A stretch of 64,000 bases of DNA from Punica granatum. Its lineage: Eukaryota; Streptophyta; Magnoliopsida; Myrtales; Lythraceae. The notes under the pieces were generated by a model. That model ran no database searches, was not told the origin of the DNA, and saw nothing but the letters and a program-made list of their open reading frames with translations. This document shows positions 1-12,366 of the stretch, piece by piece. The stretch spans positions 13,578,001 to 13,642,000 of the forward strand of contig NC_045132.1 in the NCBI RefSeq assembly GCF_007655135.1, written 5' to 3'. A program made the translations under genes and the position numbers. Numbering within the stretch: the stretch's first letter is position 1; each line of letters begins with the position of its first letter.

Positions 1-3000
1 TGTTAATGTGAAGTACTGAATGTAGGATCATCCTTGATTGCTATTTGCACATCACTGGTATAAATATTTTTTGCGGTCGATAGAGTTGAGAATGTACCTT
101 AGTACTATCAAAGGGCAAGAATGGACCTAAAATATTGAAGAGGTTCCATACATCAGACTACCCATTTCCTTTAAATAGCTATGAAGAATTCTATTTTATT
201 ATGATAGGCCATGTGCCTTTCTTGTAGCAAAAAAAGAGAAAGAACAGACATAAAATAAAGTTTTATTTCGTTAAAAAAGATTTCTGGTGTAAGGTAAAAG
301 TTAAGATAAGCTCTACGTGTCTTTTAATTTATATGTTTTAGAGTTAGGTACAAAAAGATCAAATCAAATCATATTTTTAAACATTTTACGAATGTTTGCA
401 CCAACTATTCGTTTGCATGGAAATACACCAACTATTAATTTGGTATCAATTTTAATATGATGTCACTTTTTCCCCTAATTTTTAACAGTATTTTCTGATA
501 TTCATAATAGTAAATTTTCAAATTAGTGGAAAAAAATAACATCATGATAAAATTAATGAGAAAAGTGACATCATGACTATGTTTAAATATCCATGTTGAT
601 GTTTCATTTATTATCTTGATATATATATATATTCATGATAATAAAATTTTAAAAATATTTTTATTGTGTTCATTAACATCATTTATTGAAATTATAGTCA
701 ACTTTACTACATAACTAGTGTTCTAATTCGTGTGTTGCATGGGTTTGTTCTCATAGCAATCATTCAAAATTTTAAAAATAAATTTACCCATAAAATATTA
801 TATTAATTTTAAGTTATATAATCATAATTTTGCTAATAGTTCTCTTACGTAAAGTACATTGCATATTTATTTAACTATTAACATAATATGGATTTATTAT
901 AGAAATTAAGTACAAGTGTACAAACTTAATTTTGCAAATTCACTTTTGACAATAATGTTTTTTTTAAGATACCCCTACTCTCATTTATTAAATATTTACT
1001 TTTTATGTGGCCCTATTTCATATAATTAACATCTTCTAATATTGTTTTATGACAAATCATGTATATGTAACTAACTATTTTATTTAGTATGTATTGCATA
1101 TTTATGGACTGTCAATATATATATATATATATATATAACAAATTATATTATAGATATTCAGAGATACAAATTTTGTTTTGCATTTTTTTATAATAGTACT
1201 ATTCAAAAGCCTCATTCCTTAAATTTTATTTTTAATATGCTTGTTACTTTATATAATTAGTGATTTGTGATAATTTGTACATATATTTAATTAATTAAAT
1301 TATTATTGAGTATTAGTTAGTCTATATCTTTATTCATATTTGTTTATCAAATAATTCATTGGTTTAAAAATAATTTTAATTATAGTTATTGCGTCTATTG
1401 ATAGTATTCATTATAAAACATAGTCATTTTTTTAACTATATAATATAGATATAGATAGACTATTTCTTCAATAATATACTTAGTTGTTGTTTGTACAGAT
1501 TAACTATGATATCTATTTTTAGAATATTGATAATATTTATTTCAGACATTTATTAATTGGCATAATTTATTTTACATGTAAGAAGAGAGCAGAAAAGAAA
1601 GAAACATTATTATTGTTTGAAATAATTATAATATTCATCATTCATTATGGTATTTAAAATAATTTTATTTTTATGTATTTTATACTCATACCATAACTTA
1701 TATATATATATATATGTGTGTGTGTATATATATATGACTCTCACTTATTATTTTACAGTGAAATAACAAATATAAGTTATGAATAAAAATTATTTCAAAA
1801 AGAAGAGAAAGTAATTAAATTATGAATAAAATTTATTTCAAAAAGAAGAGAAAGTAATTATAATTTAAGAAGTTTTTGAATTTTTATGTTAACAATAAAT
1901 ACACCTAGAATTTTTTGTTTGTTGATAGGGAATTGGTAAAAAAAAGAATTCTAAAAGAAATGATAAATTTAGAATATTTTTATACTTTTATACGTCTATA
2001 TATAGCTCTACTAGACTTTAACTTAGTTAGCATTTCGGAGTAAATTAATAAAAGGTGAGGTAAAATTGAAAAGAAATATCTCAAAACAAAGTAAAAAACC
2101 TTTGAAAAAATAAAATGTAAGAATCTTTTTGAATTTTACTAATCTTGAATTTGACTTTATGAGTCAATTGTTAATGAATAAAAATCTATTTATTGGACAG
2201 TAATCTGCCTGCAAAATCTATAATAATTAGAATTTGCCAATAATGTTACCCATAATTTATAAATCTTTCATTGAATAACCAGCATTCATTTGATGAGAAA
2301 CACTTACCAAAATCAAAGAGTAAATAAAAATATCAGCAAATATATAATAAAAAGGAAAATGTCAAAAAAGAACTTAGAAACACTAAATACAAGGCTATAA
2401 ATGCAGCTTTTCAAACAAAATGCACTAAAAAAGATTAGTAAACCACATAATCTATAAGATAATTTAATATTATTTTAAGTTAAAATATTTAAATTTTTGA
2501 GCGATTCATTTGTATAAAAGGCAAGTATTTTGAAAAATAAAAATTATCTTCTATAATTTTGTTGTTAAGAGTCTCTTTGAGAAACTAAGGACATTTAATT
2601 AGTTACATCAATCTTGATGAAAATGATTTTAATCATTTGATTTTACTAATTTATAAATTATATAATTAACACTTTTGAGTGAATAAGATGGCCCTTTTAT
2701 GTAAAATAATGTATATAGTGGAGTCAGCTCAATATGATGAAAATTTTTCATTGTTAACCTGAAGATTATAAAAGTTAATTTTACGATTGTAAACTAGTTA
2801 ATTTTAAAAAAAATCCAATTACATATTATAATATATAAATTTATATCACAAATAATAGTTTTATGTACCGCATAGATAATATGACTAGTACTCACATATA
2901 TTAAATAATCTTTATAGATAACTCACATTCCTATTTTTGAACATAATATTAAATTCATATATACTAGACTAGATGTCTTCAGAAATTCATATATTTAGGA

Positions 3001-6000
3001 CTCGGATGCACTGTTATCAAAAACGGATCAGACCGGTTCAATCGGGAATCGGTACCTTGTCCGGTCCGATTCTCTGGAAAATCGAAATTGCACTTTTAGA
3101 CCGGTGACTTCATTAAACCGAGCGATTTTTTGACTAAACTCATACAAACCGGCCGATTCTATGGGTTTGCTTTTATTGAAAAATTAATACTGCATGCATG
3201 GAGACTTTAACTAAAAACCTCAACCTTATTAAGAGCCACATGCCTAGCCTCTTAGTCATTTAGGCAATAGCCATATTTGTTTACTTTTTATCATTTTTTA
3301 TCTCTTTAAGCATAATAAAGGAAGAAACAACTTCAATAAAAAATTTTCTTTCATTCATTATTTCAATTATTTTAATTATTATGTATATATTAATATATCA
3401 TAGTCTTTCTTAATTTTATATGCATTATTTATTATTTAATTAAACGTGCGGTCCGACCCATTAAATTCCCGGTTGAACTCATAAACCCGTGAACCCATAC
3501 CTCGACCGATTCAGCGTCCGGTCCGGTTTTAATAACATTGCTTGGATGTTTTGCATTTCGAGTTGAACATAATATTAAATACATATATACTAGATGTATA
3601 CCTGCTTAGTGCGCCTTCTTTATTAAATTGATTGGAAATATGTGCTTCAATTGAAAATTTTTGTCAGTGGGGTTTATAGTACCTCTTTCATTTTATCTTA
3701 TATATATATATATATACACTATTTGGTACTTAAAAATCCAACAAATCCCGACTAATCCAAATTCAAATCGGGTCGGCCCATCAAGAAATACAACTCCCAT
3801 AATCGTAAGTTTTCTTTATTCACAACTCTCTAATATTTCATCTTTTCCAAACTTCAATAAATTCATGGGACTTTTCAAAATGAAAAATAGGATAAGTTTC
3901 AAGTGCACTCTATATACTTTCACATAATGTAGTGACACTTTCCTTTTAAAGTAAAACACTTCACACCCCTACTCTGCTAACGTGGCAGTTAATAACTCAG
4001 CATTGGGGGCCGATAAGTTAGTGTATTATCCATATTATTATTTAATTTAAAAATAAAAGTTATATACAAAATCTTCAAAAAAATAATTAAGAAAAAATTA
4101 CACGCGAAGGGAGCAGGGGTGGTCACGCAACTTACTTCAGACGAGGTCTTCGGAGCCCTCTCGGATCTCCCATGAGCTTGTCTAGGGGAGCAACGCCTGG
4201 ATGGGAACCCCCCAGCCAGAGTTGCTCGCTCCGCCTACTCTCTTCGTTCTTATTATCTTATTTAACTATGTTGATCTCTAGTGTGTTGATGATCGGTGAT
4301 CGGAGTTGACGATACTTGCTGCTATCAAAAGGGCAGAACAGACCAATACCATTTTTACTTCTTTTAGAAAGATTATACAATTACTTCTGTAAGATAAGCT
4401 CTCTACTTTTATTTTCTAATTGTAATTTTCATTTTCTTATGGCTGTATAACAGAGAAAAGTTCAAAAAGGATATCATAAATTCATTTTCAAAGACAATCT
4501 TCCTTCATGCTCAGATTTTTTTTTTATGACCCAGGTTTAATCCTGGGGCCCATAGACTCCAACCTCCCATGGGACCGGGTGCATACTATGCACAATACTA
4601 CACGTAACGGGTGGCCCTTAAAGGGTTTTTTCGCTGCAGGGTGGGACAACCCTGCGACTTCTTATGCTATGCACGGGAGGGTGAGTCGTGCTCAACCAGA
4701 AGTGCTAAACTTTGGAGGTTACGTCATCGTTTTGTATGGGTGAAAATTTTAGAGTTTTGCTTCTTCGCCTTTTTTTCGTTTACAAAGAAAACTTTAGTAC
4801 AATGAAAGATAAATTTCAATAACTGATAAAGGGGCATGATAGTTGTTGAGGAGTAAAATGGGATAAATTCCACATCGGAAAAAAAAAAAGAAAATCCATA
4901 GGTTAATATATGGTTTGGGTACCACCACTTATTAGCTTAAGCTTTTAAGTGGATATGGGCCCGAGCCCGTATAAGCCCAATGGAAATTTAATATGGTATC
5001 AGAGCGGGTTATGCTTCCGCATGCCTACGCGCGTATGCGCATGGATTCACACCATGCCAGGCCCAGTATATCCGAGTGCAGCCAAAAGTGCGCCTCGTGT
5101 TAGTATCCCCCCTCGCCCGAGCACGGAAGATGAGCCCGGCTCGAGGTCAATTGTTGAGGGCGGGTATTTAAGGGCACGTGACAACGTGTAGGCAGAAATA
5201 GACCACACATTGCACGTGAGGGCGGGTGTTGAGGAGTAAAATGGGATAAATTCCACATCGGAAAAAAAAAGAAAATCCATAGGTTAATATATGGTTTGGG
5301 TACCACCACTTATTAGCTTGAGCTTTTAAGTGGATATGGGCCCGAACCCGTATAAGCCCAATGGAAATTTAATAGTAGTCTCATAGGTATCAAACCTACG
5401 ATCTTTAAGTCAACGGATAAAAGCGTGCTCCACTGTACTATCCCTATTTTGATAGAGTTTTGCTTCTTTTATGTTGATATAGGTAATATGTATTAAGTTT
5501 TAGATTCAAAACAAAAGCAATGCGCCCATGATGTGATCGTATCTGAAACTGAGAGTAATACAGCAAACTTACCTCGAACCACTTCATTTCCCATTGCATC
5601 TGAAGGGCAGCCCCTGGGATGAGCCAAGGCTTGTAGTCTCTGAGCATTGCTGCAAGATGCAGCGCGCTGTTTCCTTTGTTATCAACCCTACGGAATATGT
5701 TGTCTTTAAGGATGTTTCTTTTGAGCATAAGCTTGTATACATGGGGTTGCCTATTCTCGACTGCCAGAAGGACGATGTTCTTCTTTTCTGAGTTCATGTC
5801 GTGGATTGCCACGGGAAAATCCTCAAGTATCTTCTCCACCATTTCTGTGACTCCGTTCTTCGCTGCAAGCGGTATTGCTGTCTCCCCTTTCAACATATCG
5901 TCGGTAAACACTTTCTTCCCTGACAATTCCGTAAAGCACATTGAATGAAACAAAAAACCTGCTTTTCTTGTGTCAGATGGCCACTAATTCCATTGTTTAT

Positions 6001-8664
6001 GATGCGTTATTTTACTTATTGCTAGCTCTACATGACTCGATTTACTATTTTGTATTGATAATTTTGGCGAGTTGTCTATGATGTTGATTGGATTACCTTC
6101 TGCACCATCCCCTTGTTTAGCCTTTGAAAAGTTGCCCTTAGATGTCTCCGGTCCCGAATCCTCCAAGTTATCGAAGAGAACAGCAGAGCCGCCATCTACA
6201 ATTCGATAAGGCAAAGTCTCTTCCTCCTTTCCTTCTCTGTGAATTACATGGTGAGGGTGTCTTCCGTTGTCGTCATACTCATGCACCAAAGCCCTTTTGA
6301 TCAGCTCATTCATGACCTGAGCAGACCATGTGTTCTTCTCTTTCTTTTCTCGAATCTTCTTTATTTTCTCTGATCCTACAAATATGTCATGGAATCACCG
6401 TGAACCAAACACGAAAGCGGAATGCAGCTAGATGTTGATACTTAGTTTGGGTCGTGTGAGTTGAGGTGTACCAAGCCCAAGTATGACCAGCATAATTTTG
6501 GAGAGGAACTTGATGAACTCGAGGCATGTCAAGTAATTCGATGGAAGTAACTGTCTATCCCGAGCTTTATGTATGGTTGGTCGTTGATGAAGTACTAATT
6601 AACAGCAAACAGAAATAAAGACAAGTTAGAAATCAAACTTGAACATGAAAAAGTATGAATATCAACCATAGGACATTTTTTCTTGCCCTGCATTTCTCAG
6701 AAAGTATTTTCAAGGCGAATTTGAAACTGCTCCAAATTATAGGGTATTGTCATATTACAAAACATGTACAAGTGGATATCGGTTCAGTCCATCAGTCATG
6801 GAAGAGTTTGGTTTCGAACATAGTCTTGGGCGGCAAGGCTTTTGCAGTAGCTCACCTGGTTGTCCATGCGGTTGGTCAATGTCGATTCTTGGTTTCTCTG
6901 TCTGAGCTTTCTTGTCAGATACCAGCAATGGTCTCTTCCCGAAGGTTGCTGTCAGTGCAAATTCAGAATCCTCCCATTTCTAAATGAAATCTATTATGCT
7001 TTTATACTTCAAAAATGGATAATGAATTGAAGTTTCATACGGATAAAAGTACGCTGATAGTTTTTTATCAAACTGCATTACAAGCTTTGGATGGAGAATT
7101 ACAGAACAGAGCAAGAAAGCTTGATCAAAACATCGTGGATTTAGTATCACTTACTCACGCCGACAAAACTCTTGAGCAATTGAAAGAACTGGACGCAAGT
7201 CCTGTAGTTCTCCGGAAAATGAGAATTCTTCTCTTTCTCCAAGTTCCTCACCGACAAAGCTTGGTAATCCAATGGCTCTTCCTTGAGTTGATCCACAAAT
7301 ATACCTTCCAACAGAATTAGCCCAACTTTAATCTGACTGAGTTGACGATATTCTGCCCAACTAAATTCGGTATGCGGAATGGGGATGCTTACAGTGATAA
7401 ATGGTACTTCTGCCCCATCCAAGGTGGGTCCCACTTCCGAAAGACGAGGCCATCGTCGCTAGCAGATGAAGAGGGGAGAGCCCTTGCTCGTTCGCGTAGT
7501 GTACCAGATCCTCGTACAGGTGTATAATTTGAAACGCCAAATCTGTGCGTGAAATCCATTTATTTGACAGAAGGTAATTAGTTATCAACACACAAAAGAA
7601 TCAAAATGCAAGTGATTTATTTCTTGCCCGATGGCGCATTCATCTGACAACAATACAACCATCACTGCATCCTTCAGCCCAAATTTATTAAGCCTCCATT
7701 GATGTAACCCAGAAACAAAATAGTCCATCCAAGCCAAATTAACGATCTCAGTGTATACCAATCACAGTGAATGCAACTGATGTCCGGCCAAAGATCAGAG
7801 ACTAATCTAAAAAAAGGATAAAATATCGTTACTTTATAAAAACACGGTTAAAGCAGTAAGATAGTTCTCAAATGTTTCATAGACGGCATTTGTCAGGCTC
7901 ATGAATACAATAAGGTCCTAGCTCATTCTCTGAATGCAGACGATGATTCCTCACTCAGGTCAATTTTCCACTGATATACGACCTGTTCCTGATCCAAATC
8001 CCCTGTTCGTCCCTATTCGGCTTCTGCTACAAGGCATATTCCACCGGACATGTTATAATTTGCAAGATTCGGGATCTATAAGGTCCATACCAGATGTTAC
8101 ATATGAAATCCAGATTATCCAAAGAGCATAAAATAAGCAGATTGTACCGAAGTAGTCCCCATTAATGGCAGAATGAAGTGCAGTCTGTCCATCCTTCCTC
8201 CGGCAATACGAAATATCCTTCTCGTTTTTGGAACTGCAGAGATAATGCAGCCTCAGGAAAACATCCTTCTTTCCATGGAGAGCGGCCATGAAAAGAGGGG
8301 TCTCACTTTCGATGTTGCGGGCCCCAACCAGCAATGGATCCTGCTGGGCAATGCACTGGCACATCCTCACGCTCCCAACCGAGGCAGCATAATGCAGCGG
8401 TGTATTGCCACTGTCATTCTTGATCTCTAGCACGGCTTTGGTGCGGTTGCTACCCTCGCCAGCAGCAGCCATGATGAGGTCGAGGAGATCCTCGACAGTG
8501 TCCTCTTGGCCATCAGAGACCGCCACATGGAGGGCCGTCTCGCCGGTGCGAGTGATCCTTGTATCGTGGGCGTCCGGGAATTCCCCGTAGATTTCGACCA
8601 CCTTGTTCCACTCTCCTTTCATGGCGCTGTTGAACAGAGTCTTCTTGATCTCTTCCGCGTCCAT
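1..8664 (-). CDS. Ankyrin-repeat/PGG membrane protein, copy 1 (last exon outside window)
   Basis: Minus-strand gene with the same exon plan as the complete copy at 52,415-61,165. Exons deduced from reading frame and GT-AG sites are 8664-8148, 7542-7393, 7304-7159, 6979-6856, 6375-6097 and 5919-5573. Exon 6 ends in WFE followed by GTAAGT. The seventh exon, with the transmembrane PGG domain, should start about 21 bp left of base 1, so the span 5572-1 is intron 6. Exon 1 starts [12 protein letters not shown] and carries ankyrin motifs ([47 protein letters not shown]). Exon 6 has more ([10 protein letters not shown]). Exon 3 contains [15 protein letters not shown], typical of the linker in ITN1/ACD6-type proteins. 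Intron 6 holds an hAT MITE, a SINE and a TRIM. No stop or frameshift is seen in the six exons, so it may be functional. The start of exon 6 is the least certain boundary (a second in-phase acceptor lies about 40 bp upstream). Confidence 0.8.
3009..3540. mobile_element. hAT-type MITE with 8-bp target duplication (copy 1)
   Basis: A 532-bp element starts CACTGTTATCAAAAACGG and ends with the inverted partner CCGGTTTTAATAACATTG. It is flanked by CTCGGATG (3001-3008) and CTTGGATG (3541-3548), an 8-bp duplication with one mismatch. CA...TG ends and 8-bp TSDs define hAT elements. The subterminal parts are rich in ACCGGTCCGG-like palindromes, and the middle is AT-rich and non-coding. It lies in intron 6 of the ankyrin gene and also occurs in copy 2, so it was inserted before the segmental duplication. 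Confidence 0.88.
4778..5450 (-). mobile_element. tRNA-derived SINE, split by a TRIM insertion (copy 1)
   Basis: Read on the minus strand, the segment starts near 5450 with a tRNA-like head: a box-A-like stretch around ACAGTGGAGCACG and a box-B-like AGGTTTGATACC. The body resumes beyond the TRIM at 4843. The uninterrupted form is at 57,815-57,950 in copy 2. Similar heads occur at 12,213-12,366 (minus) and 29,313-29,468 (plus). Confidence 0.6.
4844..5374 (+). mobile_element. TRIM (terminal-repeat retrotransposon in miniature)
   Basis: 531-bp element bounded by two near-identical 148-150-bp LTRs (4844-4993 and 5227-5374), each starting TGTTGAGGAGTAAAATGGG and ending TTTAATA. Directly after the 5' LTR is TGGTATCAGAGC (4994-5005), the plant primer-binding site for initiator tRNA-Met. 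Directly before the 3' LTR is the purine-rich GAGGGCGGG (5218-5226). Flanks ATAGT and GTAGT give a 5-bp target duplication with one mismatch, and copy 2 has the unoccupied site. The LTRs differ by two substitutions plus A-tract length, so the insertion is young. There is no coding capacity, as expected for TRIMs, which depend on enzymes from other elements. Confidence 0.93.
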
Positions 8665-8940
8665 TGTCGTCTCACTTCTCTTTCTTGCAAATTGTATGTA
8701 TGCGTCTATATATATTTTTTGGAGGATATTTTTTGGGTGAGACTACGAGATATTTTTAGTGTATCGACTAAAACTAATTACGTTCGAACGTCAACTCAGC
8801 CAAAGCCACAATGTGTCTTCGAACGAGTTTGGAATCGCTCTACAGTTAGTGAAATCCGTCCATTGAGAGCTCAATTTATTAAGTTTAGTGGTTAACAGTA
8901 GTACCTCTTGAATCATGTGCTTCTTTGGTGTTGTTGTTGT

Positions 8941-8999
8941 TTTTTTTTTTTTTTTGTTGTGGGGGGGGGGGGGGGGGGGGGGGGGGTTGGGGGGGGCGC
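8941..8999 (+). repeat. T15 / G26 homopolymer tracts upstream of ankyrin gene copy 1
   Basis: A run of 15 T is followed by a run of 26 G and a further G-rich stretch, about 280 bp upstream of the start codon at 8664. The G length differs strongly from copy 2 (12 G). Assembly of such tracts is unreliable. Confidence 0.8.
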
Positions 9000-9399
9000 G
9001 GGGGTGGTGGGGTTGGGTGTCGGTCCTCCGGATGTAATGATTTGGAGATTGATGCAATATCTGCACCTGATGATTTCCTTAGACTCTTTTGCTTTTTAAC
9101 TTGAACCAGCAACTGTTGGAGTTAAACGCGACAGTTCAAGGGATTTATTTTGTCCGACAGCAACAGTCAAAAGTTGCTGATGAAGGGGTACAGCGCCGTG
9201 ACGGTCGCCTCCATTTCAATCTCAAATTAACGCTAGTTTTATGGCTTCCCCTTTTTGGATGAAATTCCTTTTGTAAAAGAGTACAAGTTGTATTTCGGAC
9301 AGCATGGCTCACTTTCATCCCGGAAATAAGAAGTTTTTGGATTTTGTTCTCATTAGTGTGGGATTTTAAATGGGCAGCGAGGCGAATCTTCATATCCCA

Positions 9400-9720
9400 A
9401 ATTGTACAAAGGCTCTACAACAAGCCATATACTAAAGACTAGGAGTCAAAGAAGAGAATCGAATCCAGTATCTCTCATCGAAAATTCCATAACCTTACTA
9501 GTACCACTCAGCTCAATCCTATTCATTTGCTTTTTTATTTGGTTACAAAGGAGACAAAGGCCTAGTACACGAGAAATTTTGTACTAGATTTAGTCCCACC
9601 AGATATCGAATATATTATGACTAAATAATTAATAAAGGAGCACGGATAGTACTATCGGGTATCGAATTTATTTATTTAACTCTTCATATAAGGTAAGAGT
9701 CTTCTGTATATAGATTTAGT
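9400..9720 (-). mobile_element. SINE-related fragments upstream of ankyrin gene copy 1
   Basis: The stretch has pieces resembling the minus-strand SINE of 12,213-12,366: GTTACAAAGGAGACAAAGG, then GTACTAG, then repeated PuGTATCGAAT motifs. Boundaries cannot be fixed. The counterpart in copy 2 lies around 61,960-62,245. Confidence 0.35.
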
Positions 9721-10203
9721 CCTGGCCTCGATAAACCTAGATGCTTAAAAAAGAAAGTTACCATAATATTAAATGCATTATATAATAAAATAACTTTATT
9801 TTTTTAATTATAAAGTTCATAGACCTAATAAAAAAAATGAAAAACTAATAAAAAGCACAAAAAGTTTTACTAACAAGAATTTAACACGAAACCTTTAATT
9901 CTAATATAAGGAATTGTGCTACTTAAAATATTAGAAATTAGCTTCCTAGCTAAACAGAATTTGCTAAAAGAAAGGTAATTAATTCTCTAATTTATGCTAG
10001 CTATGCAACTTGCGTGTTGACGGGGTTACAACTTGATCGGAGAATCCTCCCTATTGAATTTTCTTGAATGGCAGGGATTCTCTTTTTTTATGAAATTTTC
10101 ATGAATCTCAAAAAAATTTACCACAGGAATTAGTGATGAAAATAAAGGAGTGACATGTGGCTAGGATGGAAACCGTATCATTTACGACAGAAGGAATATA
10201 GGG

Positions 10204-10382
10204 GGGCGTTTGGTTTCAGAGTTAAAGTAACTTTGATTTTGATTTTGATTTTGATTGTGGAAAAGGACAAATGAGATTGTATTATAAATTTGACTTGGGA
10301 AACGTGTGTTTTTGTTGTGTAGTGGATAGAGTTAAAATCAAAATCATGATTCTAAAATCATTTTCACAAACCAAACAAGCCG
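10204..10382 (-). mobile_element. MITE (GGCGTTTGGTTT ends), copy A
   Basis: An insertion of about 180 bp present in copy 1 and absent at 62,741 in copy 2. Ends are GGCGTTTGGTTTCAGAG and the inverted CAAACCAAACAAGCC. Its reverse complement matches the elements at 11,194-11,425 and 34,224-34,408 (shared CACTACACAACAAAAA and TTGTCCTTTTCCACAATC). Non-coding. The exact TSD is unclear; a PIF/Harbinger (Tourist-like) origin is inferred from the end sequence. Confidence 0.8.
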
Positions 10383-10869
10383 AGCACTTCAAATTTCGTT
10401 GAATTTAGGTTTTGTTTAAATACCAAATTAAATGATGGAGGGGTGGGGCGGGAAAGGGAGGAATGGGAAAGTTGAGGGAGATAACTTATATTTGGTTTGC
10501 ATTTTTTTTCCTGACCGGGGTGTCTGTGCTGATTAATCCCAAAGGCTTCGTTAATCCCTGACGAAGCATGGAACGAGTGATATTGCCAAAGGTGTTCTGG
10601 TGGCCACAATGAATTTTGAATCCGAAATCAGGTCGATACATGAGCTCCTCCTTAACTATTAGACCAAACTCTTGAATTTTATATTTGGTTTGCATTAGTA
10701 AGGGGTGAGATGGGAAAAGATAATCTACCAACTCCCTAACCTTGTTTAGGTAGCAAATAAAGTGAGGGACGTGATGACATTGTAGTTATCAATTTCTGTC
10801 AAAATGCCTTCTGATTTACGGCGAAATTAAAATATAACAGATTTGATCAGAGAGGGTGTAACGCAGTAA

Positions 10870-11018
10870 CGTCACGCACGCATTTATCTGGTAATCAAAA
10901 TGTTTTAGATTTAATACCTAGTGTGACTACATATATCCATTTATTAAATATTAGGATTTTATTTCATTATACTGTCATTTGTTGCCCTTGTAATCGAATA
11001 TATATATATATATATATG
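10870..11018 (+). mobile_element. Degenerate tRNA-derived SINE (copy 1)
   Basis: After a weak tRNA-like head (box-B-like GATTTAATACC) comes the body CCATTTATTAAATATTAGGA and CATTATACTGTCATTTG, ending in an AT microsatellite. Counterpart near 63,105-63,226. The family resembles the SINE at 29,313-29,468. Confidence 0.45.
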
Positions 11019-11193
11019 ACAGATTTGGCAGAGTTTGGAGGGATTTGAGATCCCTTCCCCTTTCTGAAACGCAATTTCCAAATATGGGATTTCTTTCCCC
11101 ACCCCGTCCTTCCACATTCCTCCTGATTTCACCGTCCAAATAAGTGTTGGTTAAAAAGGCAAAACTAAAAGTTCCAATCCCAAAAAATATTGA

Positions 11194-11425
11194 GATCCGT
11201 TTGCATTCAAAGATAATTGATTTTAACTTTAATTTTAACTTTAACTCAACACACTACACAACAAAAATACACATTTCCCAATTCAAAAATTTTAACTTTA
11301 ACTTTAACTCAATACACTACACAATAAAAACACACGTTTTACAAATCAAATTTATAATCACATCTCATTTGTCCTTTTCCACAATCAAAATCAAAGTAAT
11401 TTTAACTCTGAATCCAAACGGCGCC
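11194..11425 (+). mobile_element. MITE (CCGTTTGG ends), copy B
   Basis: A 232-bp insertion in copy 1, absent at about 63,389 in copy 2. Ends GATCCGTTTGCATTCAAAG and the inverted CTGAATCCAAACGGCGCC. A 3-bp TGA on both sides is a possible target duplication (TCA at the empty site). Internal repeats of TTTTAACTTTAACTTTAACT. Same family as copies A and C. Confidence 0.85.
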
Positions 11426-12212
11426 TGAGATAAACTTAAAAGTTGAAAAACTTCTACTAAAATGTTCCATGGAAAATGTCGTACATATCACGACTTTTTC
11501 TTTTTTCAACTGCACCACCCAATTTACGAAAGTTCAATGAGTCTCAATTAATTCAGATTCGAGCCGGGTCAGCTCATTAAGAAGTAAAACTCTTTTCAAT
11601 CGTGAATTCCTCATTCATACGACTTGAATCCGATATGTTACTTATTGGGAAGATGCACCAAACTATCTGGACCAATCCATGTTCATTACAACTTTTTTTT
11701 TAACTTAATATTGAAAGTTTGATATTCAAACTTTGAATAAATAAAATATTGAAAGAAAAAAAATCATGAAATCCGAAAATTCAAGAAGATTTTTACTGAA
11801 TAATCCAGGCACTGTGAGACCATTAGGCCAGGTTGGCTTAGCTGCATGTAATGAAAAAGAATGCATTCGAACGAATTAAACCATATCCCATGTTTATCTC
11901 GTGTATGGGAATAAAGTTTCTTGTTTCCCAGGTTTTCTTCTTCTTTTCCTATCTATCTCCCTTTAGATTAAAAAAAGTCTGATTACCTCTTCTTTTTATT
12001 TATTTATTTATTTTTAATTTTGTGATCAACAAGCTGTGTTTTTCTTCTTTTGATCAGCTTTTATGGAAACAGAAACTTCTCTTCTCCGCATTTCATTGGA
12101 TTCTGATTCTGATTGGTAAGTTTGACTACAATAAACCATATTTTTGAAGAGGCGAATTAATGAGCAATGCAGTAGGAATACTGTGGTTAATTAATTAAAC
12201 TGTCTTCCTTTT

Positions 12213-12366
12213 TATTCGATTATAAAGGAGGCACGAGAACTAGTACAATACAAGATAAATTCTGAATAACTAATATAAGAGTATGGATAGTTCCACCAAA
12301 TATCGAATCTGCGACCTGTAGGTCAACAGGCTAGAGCGTGCGCCATTGCGCTGCATCCTCTTTTGA
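12213..12366 (-). mobile_element. tRNA-derived SINE
   Basis: Read from 12,366 leftwards: head GCAATGGCGCACGCTCTAGC (box A), then CAGATTCGATA (box B), then a body ending ATAATCGAATAAAAAGG. Same family as the intronic SINE in the two gene copies. Confidence 0.6.

Larger units (their letters stand above)
1..12069. repeat. Segmental duplication, copy 1 (direct repeat)
   Basis: The whole stretch from the first base to about 12,069 is repeated in the same orientation from 53,037 to the window end. The offset is 53,036 bp at the left and about 51,930 bp at the right. The ~1.1 kb difference is explained mainly by insertions unique to this copy: a TRIM at 4844-5374, MITEs at about 10,204-10,382 and 11,194-11,425, and about 125 bp near 10,640-10,765. 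The rest differs by scattered substitutions and microsatellite length. Both outer limits lie outside what can be compared here. The copy carries six exons of an ankyrin/PGG gene, an hAT MITE and SINEs. Confidence 0.97.

Noticed and set aside
4949..5191. 80-codon frame in the TRIM
   Set aside because: TRIMs are non-coding and the frame covers primer site and LTR sequence; chance frame in GC-rich interior.
6655..7320. Plus-strand frames overlapping ankyrin gene copy 1 (and the same at 59,156-59,821)
   Set aside because: They lie antisense to exons 3-4 and the intervening introns of a well-supported minus-strand gene.
8791..9112. Proline/lysine-rich minus-strand frames near the G26 tract
   Set aside because: Low-complexity translation of homopolymers upstream of a gene; not coding.
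12059..12130. Possible start exon METETSLLRISLDSDSDW followed by GTAAGT
   Set aside because: Short, no downstream exon could be linked, and the protein is unrecognised. Copy 2 is cut by the window end, so it could not be compared.
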